From Chloroflexota bacterium (GTDB lineage Bacteria; Chloroflexota; Anaerolineae; B4-G1): a stretch of 64,000 bases of DNA. A program made the position numbers and the translations under genes. Below the pieces are notes generated by a model. The model was not told where the DNA came from and searched no databases. It saw nothing but the letters and a program-made list of their open reading frames with translations. Of the stretch, positions 8,034 through 17,646 are shown piece by piece (position 1 is the stretch's first letter; every line of letters begins with the position of its first letter). The DNA lies in assembly GCA_024232355.1 (NCBI GenBank), contig JAAEPW010000499.1:3017-67016 (forward strand). The letters run 5' to 3'.

Positions 8034-10568
8034 ATGAGACCTGGTCCATTTGTCGAGGTGCTCGTATTTTCTCCAGTCAAGACGCCGGCTATGGGCACGG
8101 CAGCGCGCACCTTTACTTACCATCTACCCAATGAACTGCAAGACCATCTGGCGGTAGGTTCTCTCATCGTCGTTCCCTTTGGCCACCAACGGCTCTATGG
8201 ACTCGTCGTCACCCTGGCCGACGAATCTCCCATACCCGAGATAGAGACTCGTCCCATCGAGTCATTGGTCGACCCGACCCCCGTCCTCACTCCGACCCAG
8301 ATTGCATTGGCCCGTTGGATGAGCTTTGAATATCTGACCCCGCTCTGGCGCTGCCTGACACTGATGCTGCCACCCGGCGTCGTGGGCCATGCCGACGTAC
8401 AAGTCGAGTTGGCCGGAGACGTCGAGCCACGGGATATACGAACCGAACCCCAGGGACAATTGGTCACCGTGCTCGATGCCAAGGGCACTCTGATCGGGCG
8501 ACAATTGGACCGCCTGCTGCCCCGCAAACAGTGGCGCAGAGCGGCATCCCAACTCGCCCGCCGGGGCGTCGTCGTCAAGTCTCCCTTTCTAGCCCCGCCC
8601 AAAGCCCGCCCCCAACAAATACGCACCGTCCATCTCGTCCCTGCCGCCGACCTGGAAGCCGGGCTATCCGGGCTGCGCAGCGAACTTTACCCGGCCATCG
8701 TCAAATTCTTGCAAGCCGAAGGCGAGCCGGTGGACGTTAGTTGGGTCTATGCCGAGACTGGTTGCACCCGCTACCACCTCAACAAACTGGCCGAGCGCCA
8801 GATCATCGCCTTTGACGCCGAGCAAACATGGCGAGACCCACTGGCCGACGAAACCTTTGTCTCGGATATCCCGCCCACGCTCACGTCAGATCAACAAGCA
8901 GTCTGGGACACGGTAAAATCGAAAATTATAAATCACGAATCTCAAATCTTTCTTCTCCACGGTGTGACCGGCTCGGGAAAAACAGAGATCTACCTCCGCG
9001 CCGTCGCCGAGGCGCTCGCACGAGGCCAACAGGCCATCGTGCTCGTGCCCGAAATCAGCCTGACGCCCCAAACAACGCACCGCTTTGGCGCGCGTTTCGG
9101 GCAACGCATCGCCATCCTTCACAGCGCACTCACGGCAGGCGAGCGTTACGATGCCTGGCGTCGTGCCCGCGCGGGCTTGGTAGACGTCATCATCGGGCCG
9201 CGTTCGGCGCTCTTTTCGCCGCTCCCGTCGCTGGGCCTGATCATCCTGGACGAGGAGCACGACGACAGCTACAAGCAAAGCGCCCCAGCGCCACGTTACC
9301 ACGCCCGTGATACCGCGACCGAACTGGCCCGCCTGGCACACGCGCCCGTGATCCTTGGCTCGGCCACCCCCAGCTTGGAATCCTACCATCGCGCCCAACG
9401 CGGCGAGTTCAAGCTGCTAGAGATGCCGCGCCGCATTATGGGGCACGCACGTCGCTTGTCTGACCTACAGGCCCGCTACGAGATACCCCGCACCCGTTAC
9501 CGCACCCTGCACGACGCTCCCACCGAGGCCCGCTACAGATCCCTGCCGCCGGTGCAAATCGTGGACCTGCGAGCCGAGTTGCGAGCCGGGAATCGCTCCA
9601 TCTTTAGCCGTGCCCTCCAGAGAGCAATGAACGAGGCCCTGGAGCGAAGAGAGCAAGTCATCCTATTCCTCAACCGGCGAGGAACAGCTACCTTTGTCCT
9701 CTGCCGTGACTGTGGCTACGTCGCGCGCTGCCCAAATTGCGACACCCCCCTCACCTATCATGGACCGCGTGCCCGCCTGGTCTGCCATCACTGCAACCAC
9801 CGCGAGCCTCAGCCTGCTCGCTGCCCCCAATGCGATAGCGAGCGCATCCGTTACTTTGGCCTGGGGACCGAGCGCGTAGAAAAAACCATTCACCAACGCT
9901 GGCCCAACGTCCGCACCCTGCGCTGGGATCGAGACACGACTCGCAACTATGCCGCTCACGCCGCCATCCTCGATCTGTTCAGCACCGGGCTGGCCCACGT
10001 ACTCGTCGGCACGCAGATGATCGCCAAAGGGCTCGACTTGCCGCTGGTGACCGTCGTCGGCGTCATTTCCGCCGATACGGCTCTCAATCTGCCCGACTTT
10101 CGTTCCGGCGAGCGCACGTTCCAGTTGCTGACCCAGGTAGCCGGGCGGGCCGGGCGGGGGCTGCTAGGCGGTCGCGTCATCCTCCAGACTTATCACCCCG
10201 ATCACTACGCCGTCGTGGCTGCCGCTGCCCATAACTATGGCAAGTTCGCAGCCCGCGAACTCCAGTTCCGGCGCAACCAAGGATACCCACCCTTCCGTCG
10301 CCTGGTCAAGTTGACTTGTGAGGACACCAGCCTCTCCCAAGCCCGTGCCGAGGCCGAAGCATTGTCACAAATCCTGCGCGACCGGCTAACCCAGCAGGGC
10401 CTACCCACGACCGACATGATCGGCCCCGTGCCGCCCTTTTTTGCCCAACTGCGGGGTCGCCACCGCTGGCAAATTCTTTTGCGCCACGCCGACCCAGCCG
10501 AGTTCCTTCGCGGCATCCCCATCCCCCCAAACTGGCGCGTGGACGTAGACCCGGTGAGCGTATTGTAG
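8034..10568 (+). CDS. priA: Primosomal protein N' (replication restart helicase PriA)
   Basis: An 844-aa superfamily 2 helicase that reloads the replisome at stalled forks. The N-terminal 3'BD/winged-helix half is followed by Walker A (HGVTGSGKTEIYL, around residue 305), the Walker B variant LDEEHDDSYKQ, a GSATPS motif III, and eight zinc-binding cysteines in four CxxC pairs (CRDCGY, CPNCDT, CHHCNH, CPQCDS). The C-terminal GTQMIAKGLDLP and QVAGRAGRG motifs are also present. Just before Walker A an extra KSKIINHESQ stretch is encoded by a short repeat also seen in murF. The ATG at 8034 lies 18 bp after the permease stop with only a weak ribosome site. Confidence 0.95.
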   Translation: MRPGPFVEVLVFSPVKTPAMGTAARTFTYHLPNELQDHLAVGSLIVVPFGHQRLYGLVVTLADESPIPEIETRPIESLVDPTPVLTPTQIALARWMSFEYLTPLWRCLTLMLPPGVVGHADVQVELAGDVEPRDIRTEPQGQLVTVLDAKGTLIGRQLDRLLPRKQWRRAASQLARRGVVVKSPFLAPPKARPQQIRTVHLVPAADLEAGLSGLRSELYPAIVKFLQAEGEPVDVSWVYAETGCTRYHLNKLAERQIIAFDAEQTWRDPLADETFVSDIPPTLTSDQQAVWDTVKSKIINHESQIFLLHGVTGSGKTEIYLRAVAEALARGQQAIVLVPEISLTPQTTHRFGARFGQRIAILHSALTAGERYDAWRRARAGLVDVIIGPRSALFSPLPSLGLIILDEEHDDSYKQSAPAPRYHARDTATELARLAHAPVILGSATPSLESYHRAQRGEFKLLEMPRRIMGHARRLSDLQARYEIPRTRYRTLHDAPTEARYRSLPPVQIVDLRAELRAGNRSIFSRALQRAMNEALERREQVILFLNRRGTATFVLCRDCGYVARCPNCDTPLTYHGPRARLVCHHCNHREPQPARCPQCDSERIRYFGLGTERVEKTIHQRWPNVRTLRWDRDTTRNYAAHAAILDLFSTGLAHVLVGTQMIAKGLDLPLVTVVGVISADTALNLPDFRSGERTFQLLTQVAGRAGRGLLGGRVILQTYHPDHYAVVAAAAHNYGKFAARELQFRRNQGYPPFRRLVKLTCEDTSLSQARAEAEALSQILRDRLTQQGLPTTDMIGPVPPFFAQLRGRHRWQILLRHADPAEFLRGIPIPPNWRVDVDPVSVL
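8937..8948 (+). repeat. Dispersed 12-mer inside priA
   Basis: GAATCTCAAATC occurs in frame in priA and encodes part of the HESQIF segment before Walker A. The same 12-mer occurs twice, in the opposite orientation, inside murF at 26005-26016 and 26026-26037, where it also encodes ESQI. Confidence 0.6.
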
Positions 10569-10602
10569 ACAACAGTTATTTTGGAATTGAAATTTGAGCC
10601 AG

Positions 10603-10655
10603 TTGACAAAAGAAAAAAGTCATGGTATTATTTAAGCATATTAGCAGATACTAAT
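10603..10655 (+). promoter_or_regulatory. Promoter and operator of the ArsR-type regulator
   Basis: TTGACA (10603-10608), a 17-bp spacer and TATTAT (10626-10631) with an upstream TG form a near-consensus promoter. Immediately downstream, at the expected transcription start, is the inverted repeat ATTAG-N6-CTAAT (10640-10655). The same repeat recurs at 11016-11031. Position and symmetry suit autorepression by the ArsR-type protein encoded at 10669. Confidence 0.75.
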
Positions 10656-10668
10656 TTAAGGTTGAGCG

Positions 10669-10992
10669 ATGGACAAGATAGAAGAACTGGCCGAGATATT
10701 CAAAGCTCTATCAGACCCCACCCGGTTGCGGTTGGTCAAGCTGTTGAGCGAGCACTCTTTGCATGATTGTTCAAATGAATGCAACGGCCAAGACTTTTTG
10801 TGCGTCAACGCCCTGGCCCACCAGTTGGGAGTCACCCAATCAGCGGTCTCACAGCACCTGCGCGTCTTGAGACAAGCAAGGATCGTCCGAGGCGTGCGGC
10901 GAGGGCACTTTATGCACTATTCAATTGACCAAGATGGACTAGGGCAATACAAAGCCAAGCTCCTAGAGACGCTGGGGGAAGACTTTGGGTAA
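10669..10992 (+). CDS. ArsR/SmtB-family metal-sensing repressor
   Basis: A 107-aa winged-helix protein. SDPTRLRLVKLLSEHSL is the conserved N-terminal part of the fold, and VNALAHQLGVTQSAVSQHLRVLRQARIV is the recognition helix-turn-helix. A cysteine-rich insert, CSNECNGQDFLCVN (C39, C43, C51), lies just before the ArsR alpha-3 metal-site region and probably senses a soft metal or metalloid. Family members leave DNA when metal binds. The operator pair (10640-10655 and 11016-11031) brackets the gene, so it probably represses itself and the downstream metal-binding mini-protein. The ligand is not determinable. Confidence 0.85.
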   Translation: MDKIEELAEIFKALSDPTRLRLVKLLSEHSLHDCSNECNGQDFLCVNALAHQLGVTQSAVSQHLRVLRQARIVRGVRRGHFMHYSIDQDGLGQYKAKLLETLGEDFG

Positions 10993-11015
10993 TATCTCTT
11001 TTTTTGCCCCATATT

Positions 11016-11031
11016 ATTAGTATATTCTAAT
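11016..11031. promoter_or_regulatory. Second ArsR-type operator, upstream of the Cys/His mini-protein
   Basis: ATTAGTATATTCTAAT has the same half-sites and 6-bp spacing as the operator at 10640-10655. A TATATTCTAA unit repeats 16 bp further on (11037-11046). It sits 36 bp before the ATG at 11067. Confidence 0.65.
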
Positions 11032-11066
11032 ATTCTTATATTCTAACATGAAAGGAGGTGAAAAAT

Positions 11067-11279
11067 ATGTGCTGTGAATCTACAGGTCATCACAAAGGTA
11101 TGCATCGAGGCCACCACCGGGGTCACCAAGGTGACACTTGTGGCTGCGGACATGACAGTTTTGGGCCCGCTTTTTGGACCAAAGAGGAAAAAATCGCCCG
11201 GCTTGAAGAATGTCTGGCAAGTATGCAGGAACGAGTAAAGGCTGTCAAAGAGCGCATCGTCGCGCTAAAGGAAGAGTAG
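11067..11279 (+). CDS. Cys/His-rich putative metal-binding mini-protein
   Basis: A 70-aa protein. The N-terminal 30 residues are extremely rich in His, Cys and Gly (MCCESTGHHKGMHRGHHRGH, then CGCGH), and the C-terminal 35 residues (TKEEKIARLEECLASMQERV) form an amphipathic, probably coiled-coil helix. It could bind or buffer a transition metal, as inferred from composition and from sharing operator half-sites with the adjacent ArsR-type gene. The ATG at 11067 is chosen because the strong AAAGGAGGT site (11051-11059) ends 7 nt before it; the upstream in-frame GTG at 11058 overlaps that site. I do not recognise a named family. Confidence 0.72.
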   Translation: MCCESTGHHKGMHRGHHRGHQGDTCGCGHDSFGPAFWTKEEKIARLEECLASMQERVKAVKERIVALKEE

Positions 11280-11294
11280 GTTTTTCTGGTTCCA

Positions 11295-11332
11295 AGTGGT
11301 GGGGAAGAGCCCAATAACTCGTCCCCACCACT
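11295..11332. terminator. Hairpin downstream of the mini-protein gene
   Basis: AGTGGTGGGGA (11295-11305) pairs perfectly with TCCCCACCACT (11322-11332) across a 16-nt loop, 16 bp after the stop of the mini-protein. There is no T-run, so it may stabilise or attenuate the transcript rather than terminate it strongly. Confidence 0.45.
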
Positions 11333-11397
11333 GGCAATTATAGTTCATCACCTCAGAAAGAATAAAGGAGAGGTGAATTTGAGACTGAAAAAAGAAC

Positions 11398-11424
11398 GAG
11401 CCGCTTCCACACAAGAAGCGGCTC
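11398..11424 (-). terminator. Rho-independent terminator of the SCP2-domain gene
   Basis: GAGCCGCTTC and GAAGCGGCTC form a 10-bp stem with a 7-nt loop, 22 bp after the end of the minus-strand gene at 11446. On the minus strand the stem is followed by GTTCTTTTTTC, a good T-run. Confidence 0.8.
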
Positions 11425-11445
11425 GCTGCTCAACAACAATATACG

Positions 11446-11766
11446 CTACGACAAGATGGTTTGGAGCTTCATTGCGAGCCCCATATCACCAGCTATCTTG
11501 ATCTTGCCTTGCATAAACGCATTCATCGCGTTCAGTTCACCGTTCGACATGGCAACAAAGTCAAGAGCACTCATCGAGAGGGTCATAGCAGGCGCGGTAG
11601 TTTCTCCCTCATCCACGGATGCTTTACCATTCTCCAACTGTAGCGTCCATTTGCCGCCCTCATCGCCACTCAGATCAAAGAGTATGACAGTGTCAAGATC
11701 CCCAACCTTGTCCGGGGCCATATTGACCATGTTCTCAAAAACCTCTTGTGTGGTTGTATAAGCCAT
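11446..11766 (-). CDS. SCP2 sterol-carrier-like domain protein
   Basis: A 106-aa single-domain protein. The pattern DTVILFDLSGDEGGKWTLQLENGKASVDEGE followed by APAMTLSMSALDFVAMSNGELNAMNAFMQGKIKIAGDMGLAMKL is typical of SCP2 domains, which bind hydrophobic ligands in a tunnel. Bacterial members are usually of unknown physiological role. The gene stands alone with its own terminator, and a CAGGAGG site precedes the ATG. A second SCP2-like gene lies at 37611-38024. Confidence 0.82.
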   Translation of the reverse strand: MAYTTTQEVFENMVNMAPDKVGDLDTVILFDLSGDEGGKWTLQLENGKASVDEGETTAPAMTLSMSALDFVAMSNGELNAMNAFMQGKIKIAGDMGLAMKLQTILS

Positions 11767-12203
11767 CGTTTGCCTCCTGAATATGATTTGCGCTCATTAT
11801 AGCTGTAACGCACATCCTTGTCAATATTCCGTCTTTGGTCTCTTATCCTGACGTTGGAGACACCTTCACAGCGAGATCTGCCGCCGCAAAGTGGACATTC
11901 CCAGAAATACGGCGCCCCGCCCCAAGACAAAAAAGCTCACACCGTGAACCACGATGCGAGCCTCATTAGAACCATTTACTTGTGAATACAGTTGTCAGCC
12001 CAATCCTCCAGCCACTCGATCACATACCCCCGAATTCACCGCAGGCTTGCGTCCTTCCCCAACCAGCAACGCAATACCCGTCAGCCCCGAATGAATTCGT
12101 GGCTTGATACAGTAAACACGCTAAACACGTGTTGACAACCAATGCGATTCATCGCATTTTGCGTATAAAGCTGGGCAATGAATTGCCCAGTGCTCTACCC
12201 TGC
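11767..12203. other. Intergenic gap with a small palindrome next to ftsZ
   Basis: This 437-bp stretch has no supported gene. CTGGGCAATGAATTGCCCAG at 12171-12190 is a 9-bp stem 14 bp past the ftsZ stop and may help end the dcw transcript, although no T-run follows. ATTCGTGGC at 12095-12103 matches part of the dispersed repeat seen at 13446-13464 and 59657-59719. Nothing else was recognised. Confidence 0.5.
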
Positions 12204-13268
<1,065 letters not shown>

Positions 13269-13445
13269 TTTTTTTCCTCCTGTGGTCAAGTCTCTAAAAA
13301 GAGACGTAAACCCGCCCAACTGGTAAATAACGCACATTGTAACCAGGCTGATGATCACATTGTGCAAATGTCCAAGCTGCTTGGCTTGGTACTCTTCCCT
13401 CGCCTAACCCTTGCTATCAAACACTGCCGCGAATTTTGAGACAAG

Positions 13446-13464
13446 AATTCGTGCAATTCGTGGC
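13446..13464. repeat. Dispersed 19-bp repeat between ftsA and ftsZ
   Basis: AATTCGTGCAATTCGTGGC is the exact reverse complement of 59657-59675. A partial copy is at 12095-12103. It lies in the 218-bp gap between ftsA and ftsZ. Confidence 0.6.
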
Positions 13465-13486
13465 AAAAAATACCCGATTGTAAAAC

Positions 13487-14707
13487 TTAGCCCGGTAAAA
13501 AGACCCGGAGCCAATTGAGCAAACGGTCACCAAAACCGGTGCCAGACCTGGGCAACTGGGGCCGTGAATCCGCCGTCAGGCCCCACCCCATCAACCCTGC
13601 TCCCACCGCGTGGGCCGGGTTGGAAATCTTGTCCACCAGGCCGTGCATTTCTTGGGGCACGCCCACCCGCACCGGCAGATCGAGCACATCCCGTCCCAAT
13701 TCCTGAACGCCGGCCAACTGCGCCGTACCGCCGCACAGCACAACTCCGGCGGGCAACAAGCCATCGTAGCCCGAGCGCTTGATCTCTTGTTTGACCATCT
13801 CTAAAATCTCTTCGATGCGCGCCTCGATGATCTCTGCCAGTTTCCAGCGCAGCACGGCCTGGCGGCTGTCTCCGCCAAAGGTTGAGACCGTAAACCGCTC
13901 CTCCGGCAACACACGAGAAGCGCGGGCGTGGCCGTGCGCAATCTTGACCTGCTCGGCCGCTTCCGGCGGCAATCGCAGGCCGATGGCCACATCTCCAGTG
14001 ACATACTCACCGCCTATCCCCAGCGTGACCGTGTGCCACACCGTACCGTCGATGAATATGGATAGATCAGTAGTGCCCGCGCCAATATCAGCCAAGACGA
14101 CGCCCATCTCGCGCTCGGTATCCGTCAAGACAGCATCACCGGCAGCGATGCCCGTCAGGACCAATTCGTCTATCTCCACCCCGGCCCGCTCCACGCACTT
14201 GACCAGATTCTGGATCAACGTGGTGGACCCAGTGACAATGTGAGCCTCAACCTCCAACCGGAAACCGTGCATCCCCACCGGATCGTGCACTCCGTTTTGC
14301 CCGTCCACAATGTACCCCCGAGGGATCACGTGCACGACCTCTTGGTTGTGCGGGACGGCGATGGCGTGTGCAGCATCCAACACGCGGTCCACGTCCTCGT
14401 GGGTGATGCCATGCTCACGGCGCGAAATGCCCACCACCCCGCGGCTGTTGAGCGACGAGAGATGCGTGCCACTCAATCCCACGTACGCCCGCTCGATCTT
14501 GTATCCCGACGTACGTTCAGCCCGCTCGACCGAGGCAGTGATAGCGCCCGTGGCGTCGGTCACATTGCTCACCACACCCCTGCGCACTCCTCGGGAGGGC
14601 ACCATTCCTACGCCGATCACGCGGACCTGCCCCACCTCGTCGACCTCGCCGACCAGGGTACACACTTTGCTGCTGCCTACGTCGATGCCTACGATTGTAC
14701 GTCCCAT
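13487..14707 (-). CDS. ftsA: Cell division protein FtsA
   Basis: A 406-aa actin-like ATPase that anchors FtsZ filaments to the membrane. It opens with IVGIDVGSSKVCTLVGE (phosphate 1 loop) and contains VLADIGAGTTDLSIF (phosphate 2) and VVLCGGTAQLAGV (adenosine motif). The FtsA-specific 1C insertion (VHVIPRGYIVDGQNGVHDPVGMHGF) is present. The C terminus DRLLNWLRVFLPG is amphipathic and fits the membrane-targeting helix. It lies between ftsQ and ftsZ, the canonical order. Confidence 0.95.
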   Translation of the reverse strand: MGRTIVGIDVGSSKVCTLVGEVDEVGQVRVIGVGMVPSRGVRRGVVSNVTDATGAITASVERAERTSGYKIERAYVGLSGTHLSSLNSRGVVGISRREHGITHEDVDRVLDAAHAIAVPHNQEVVHVIPRGYIVDGQNGVHDPVGMHGFRLEVEAHIVTGSTTLIQNLVKCVERAGVEIDELVLTGIAAGDAVLTDTEREMGVVLADIGAGTTDLSIFIDGTVWHTVTLGIGGEYVTGDVAIGLRLPPEAAEQVKIAHGHARASRVLPEERFTVSTFGGDSRQAVLRWKLAEIIEARIEEILEMVKQEIKRSGYDGLLPAGVVLCGGTAQLAGVQELGRDVLDLPVRVGVPQEMHGLVDKISNPAHAVGAGLMGWGLTADSRPQLPRSGTGFGDRLLNWLRVFLPG

Positions 14708-14739
14708 AATTGAACCTGTGAATGGCGAATCTGCGAATC

Positions 14740-15546
14740 CTACCAGTCGTTCGTCAGCGAATAATAGGGCGCATCGGCAAAGCGCACGTCTATGAACTTG
14801 GGCACCAAACTCCGCGCCTCCAGGTCAGACGTCATCCGTTCCAACACTTGCAGCCGCTTGACCATTCCCGGCCCTTGCCCCAAGACCACGAGCCAGCCTC
14901 GTTCATCTATAAAGACCAAACCCTGCGCTGGCACATACTCAAACTCGGACGCCACGTCTTGTCCGGTCGACCACAACTCGGTCAACGCGATGCGCACGCG
15001 CTCGTCCAATCGACCATCCTCGCTCCGGGGCAGCGGCCCTCGCACTAACCAACCGTCCAACAGTGCCCCTTGCGCGTTAAAGATAACGCCTTCCTCATCA
15101 ATCCACCACAACAGCCCGCCTTCGTCCCACACAACCCTGGGCTGCCGTTCCACGACGACGATGGCACAATCCGCCGGTATCCGGCACTTGACCTGCGCGC
15201 TTCCGATGGTGGGCAGTGAATTCAAAATACGGTTCTCAACCCCAACAGGATGTGCCCACAAAATGTGTAATCCAGAAAGACCGCTGGCCTCGTAAATCTC
15301 ATCCGGCGACACTCGAACCGCACCTACCACGTCCACGTGGCTGACGTAAAATCGGTCGTCAATAATCAGCCACATCGTCGCAGCGGTCAATACGGCCAGT
15401 AGTGCCAACAACGCCCCTCGCCGACTGGGCGATAGCGTCCGCGCTGCCGCCGGACGTCGCTGCACCGGCGTCCGGCCCCAAACCAATACGCCCGCCGATT
15501 CAAAGTTTTGCTTCTTTTTTCGCCCTCTCTTGGCCTTTTTTGCCAT
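14740..15546 (-). CDS. ftsQ: Cell division protein FtsQ/DivIB
   Basis: A 268-aa bitopic membrane protein. A basic cytoplasmic tail (MAKKAKRGRKKK) precedes one transmembrane helix (about 43-62, GALLALLAVLTAATMWLIID). A POTRA domain follows (FYVSHVDVVGAVRVSPDEIYEASGLSG), then the FtsQ/DivIB beta domain (IVVVERQPRVVWDEGGLLWWIDEEGVIF). It links early and late division proteins. A GGAGGG site precedes the ATG. Position between ddl and ftsA supports the call. Confidence 0.9.
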   Translation of the reverse strand: MAKKAKRGRKKKQNFESAGVLVWGRTPVQRRPAAARTLSPSRRGALLALLAVLTAATMWLIIDDRFYVSHVDVVGAVRVSPDEIYEASGLSGLHILWAHPVGVENRILNSLPTIGSAQVKCRIPADCAIVVVERQPRVVWDEGGLLWWIDEEGVIFNAQGALLDGWLVRGPLPRSEDGRLDERVRIALTELWSTGQDVASEFEYVPAQGLVFIDERGWLVVLGQGPGMVKRLQVLERMTSDLEARSLVPKFIDVRFADAPYYSLTNDW

Positions 15547-15565
15547 CAGTCACCCTCCCGCCCAT

Positions 15566-16711
15566 TCATTGTCCATTGACTGCCGGTTGATACGAAGTCT
15601 CTGAGCGCTCCTTGTCCTGGTACCGTTCGACCGCCAACTCGATCAGCCGGTCGATCAACTCTGGATAAGGGATACCGCTCGCCTCCCACAACTTGGGATA
15701 CATACTGATTGAGGTAAAACCTGGAATTGTGTTCACCTCGTTGACATACAACTCGCCCGTCTCGTCCGAGAGCAAAAAGTCGGCCCGGGCCATCCCGGCG
15801 CAGTCAATCACCTGGTAGACCTGTACCGCCAACTCGCGCACCCTCTCCGCCAACTCTGCCGAGATCGGGGCCGGGATCAACAATTCCGACGCTTGTTCAC
15901 CCTCGTCGAGATACTTGGATTCATAGCTGTAAAATTCGCGGCTGGGGATCACCTCTCCCGGTACCGAGGCGATCGGATCATCGTTGCCCAACACGCTCAC
16001 CTCGATCTCGCGGGCCGCAGGCACAGACTCTTCGACGATCAACTTGCGGTCGTACCGGGCAGCATCGGCCAATCCGGCTGCCAGCTCTGCTCGATCGTGG
16101 CATTTACTGATGCCAACGCTGGAACCCATATTAGCCGGTTTGATAAATACCGGATAGTCAAACTGGGCCTCGATTTGATCCATCACTCCATCCGGGTCCG
16201 CGTCCCACGCCTTGCGCTTGAACATCACGTCCTTAATGATGGGCAGGTTATGAGCCCGCATAATGTCCTTGAAAGCGCTCTTGTCCAACCCCAAGACCGA
16301 ACCGATCACACCAGCGCCCACGTAGGGCAAACCGGCCAGTTCCAGCAATCCTTGCACCGTGCCGTCCTCGCCGTACGTTCCGTGCAACACTGGAAAGACG
16401 ACGTCGAGTTCCGCCAGTTGCGTCGCCTCCACCGCCCGCTCCGTGTCCTGGAGCCGCATCAGGCCGCGCCGAGAGGGATCGCCCAGCAGTGCGGCGGGGC
16501 CACTAACAGTCGCATCGCCCGACTTGAGAGCCTTCATCGGGTTGCCCGAAGCGATCCAGCGGCCATCCTTGGTGATACCGATAGGCACGACCTCGTACTT
16601 TGTTTCGTCTATCGCGTTCATCACCGACTGGGCCGATGCCAACGACACCTCGTGCTCGCCCGACCGACCGCCAAATATCACGCCTACGCGAATCTTTGTC
16701 ACTATTGCCAT
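15566..16711 (-). CDS. ddl: D-alanine--D-alanine ligase
   Basis: A 381-aa ATP-grasp enzyme making the D-Ala-D-Ala dipeptide for peptidoglycan. VGVIFGGRSGEHEVSLASA is the N-terminal signature, HGTYGEDGTVQGLLELAGLPYVG the substrate-side motif, VFIKPANMGSSVGI the ATP-grasp lysine region, and FLLSDETGELYVNEVNTIPGFT the C-terminal Mg-binding motif. The length suits the longer DdlA-like type. Its start overlaps the murB stop by 10 bp, so translation is probably coupled. Confidence 0.95.
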   Translation of the reverse strand: MAIVTKIRVGVIFGGRSGEHEVSLASAQSVMNAIDETKYEVVPIGITKDGRWIASGNPMKALKSGDATVSGPAALLGDPSRRGLMRLQDTERAVEATQLAELDVVFPVLHGTYGEDGTVQGLLELAGLPYVGAGVIGSVLGLDKSAFKDIMRAHNLPIIKDVMFKRKAWDADPDGVMDQIEAQFDYPVFIKPANMGSSVGISKCHDRAELAAGLADAARYDRKLIVEESVPAAREIEVSVLGNDDPIASVPGEVIPSREFYSYESKYLDEGEQASELLIPAPISAELAERVRELAVQVYQVIDCAGMARADFLLSDETGELYVNEVNTIPGFTSISMYPKLWEASGIPYPELIDRLIELAVERYQDKERSETSYQPAVNGQ

Positions 16712-17640
16712 CCCACCAACTCGATCTCTAATTCCAAATCTATCCCAAATTGCCGCCGGACCTCGGCCCGAGCGTGTTCGATCAGTCCCATCACGTCCGC
16801 CGCCGTCGCGCCGCCGGTATTCATAAAGAAATTACCGTGCTGTTCCGAAATCTGCGCGCCGCTAACGCGGTAGCCGCGCAGCCCGGCCTGCTCGATGAGA
16901 TAGCCTGCGTGGCTGTCTGGCGGGTTCTTGAACGTCGAGCCCATCGTCGCTCCCGATGGGTGGCGCGTCTTGCGCCATTCCAAAATCTCATCCGCCCGTG
17001 CCGACAGCGCTCCGGGGTCACCTTTCTGCAACTCGAACGTCGTTGCCAGCACTACTTCACCTCGTGTTTCCCGCTTAATCCGACTCAACCGATACTCAAA
17101 CTCGAACCAATCAGCAGGCCGCTCCACGACCTCGCCATCCAGCCCCAGCACCGTCGCGCTGTGCAGCACACTGGCAATGTCCCCGTCAAAAGCGCCCGCG
17201 TTGCCTACTACCGCCCCGCCCACCGTTCCCGGCAGCCCCGCCGCCCATTCCAGCCCCGTCAGCCCGCGCCCGACCGTCTCTCGGGCCAATACAGACAACT
17301 GCGCACCGGCCTCGACCCGCGCCGCCTTTACGTTCTCTTTTTTGGCAAAGCCGAACTCGATGCGCGCTGCCCGATTGACGATCATCAATCCACCCAGTCC
17401 ACTGTCTGCGACTAATACGTTGCACCCACCGCCCAACATCCGCCAAATCACGCCGCTGGAGCGCGCCAGTTTCACGACCCGGACCACCTCGTCCACATTG
17501 TCGCAGACAATCAGCAGGTCTACCGGGCCACCGACGCGCATCGCCGTGTGATGTGCCAATGGTTCGTCGCGCCGGACATTTGGTCCCAACGCCGCAGCCA
17601 GTGTATCCAAAACGGAGCTAATGGTATCTATCCTCCCCAC
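16702..17640 (-). CDS. murB: UDP-N-acetylenolpyruvoylglucosamine reductase
   Basis: A 312-aa FAD-dependent reductase for the second committed step to UDP-MurNAc. LAHHTAMRVGGPVDLLIV and MLGGGCNVLVADSGLGGLMIV are the FAD-binding motifs. GLTGLEWAAGLPGTVGGAVVGNAGAF is the family signature, and HPSGATMGSTFKNP together with QHGNFFMNTGGATAADV close the active site. SxFKNP with Ser in the catalytic position fits type IIb-like MurB. The start is GTG. It sits between murC (6 bp upstream) and ddl (overlapping). Confidence 0.95.
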   Translation of the reverse strand: MGRIDTISSVLDTLAAALGPNVRRDEPLAHHTAMRVGGPVDLLIVCDNVDEVVRVVKLARSSGVIWRMLGGGCNVLVADSGLGGLMIVNRAARIEFGFAKKENVKAARVEAGAQLSVLARETVGRGLTGLEWAAGLPGTVGGAVVGNAGAFDGDIASVLHSATVLGLDGEVVERPADWFEFEYRLSRIKRETRGEVVLATTFELQKGDPGALSARADEILEWRKTRHPSGATMGSTFKNPPDSHAGYLIEQAGLRGYRVSGAQISEQHGNFFMNTGGATAADVMGLIEHARAEVRRQFGIDLELEIELVGWQ

Positions 17641-17646
17641 CCAGTT

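Noticed and set aside
15893..16873. Plus-strand frame of 326 codons opposite ddl and murB
   Set aside because: Shadow of two conserved enzymes on the other strand; no family pattern.
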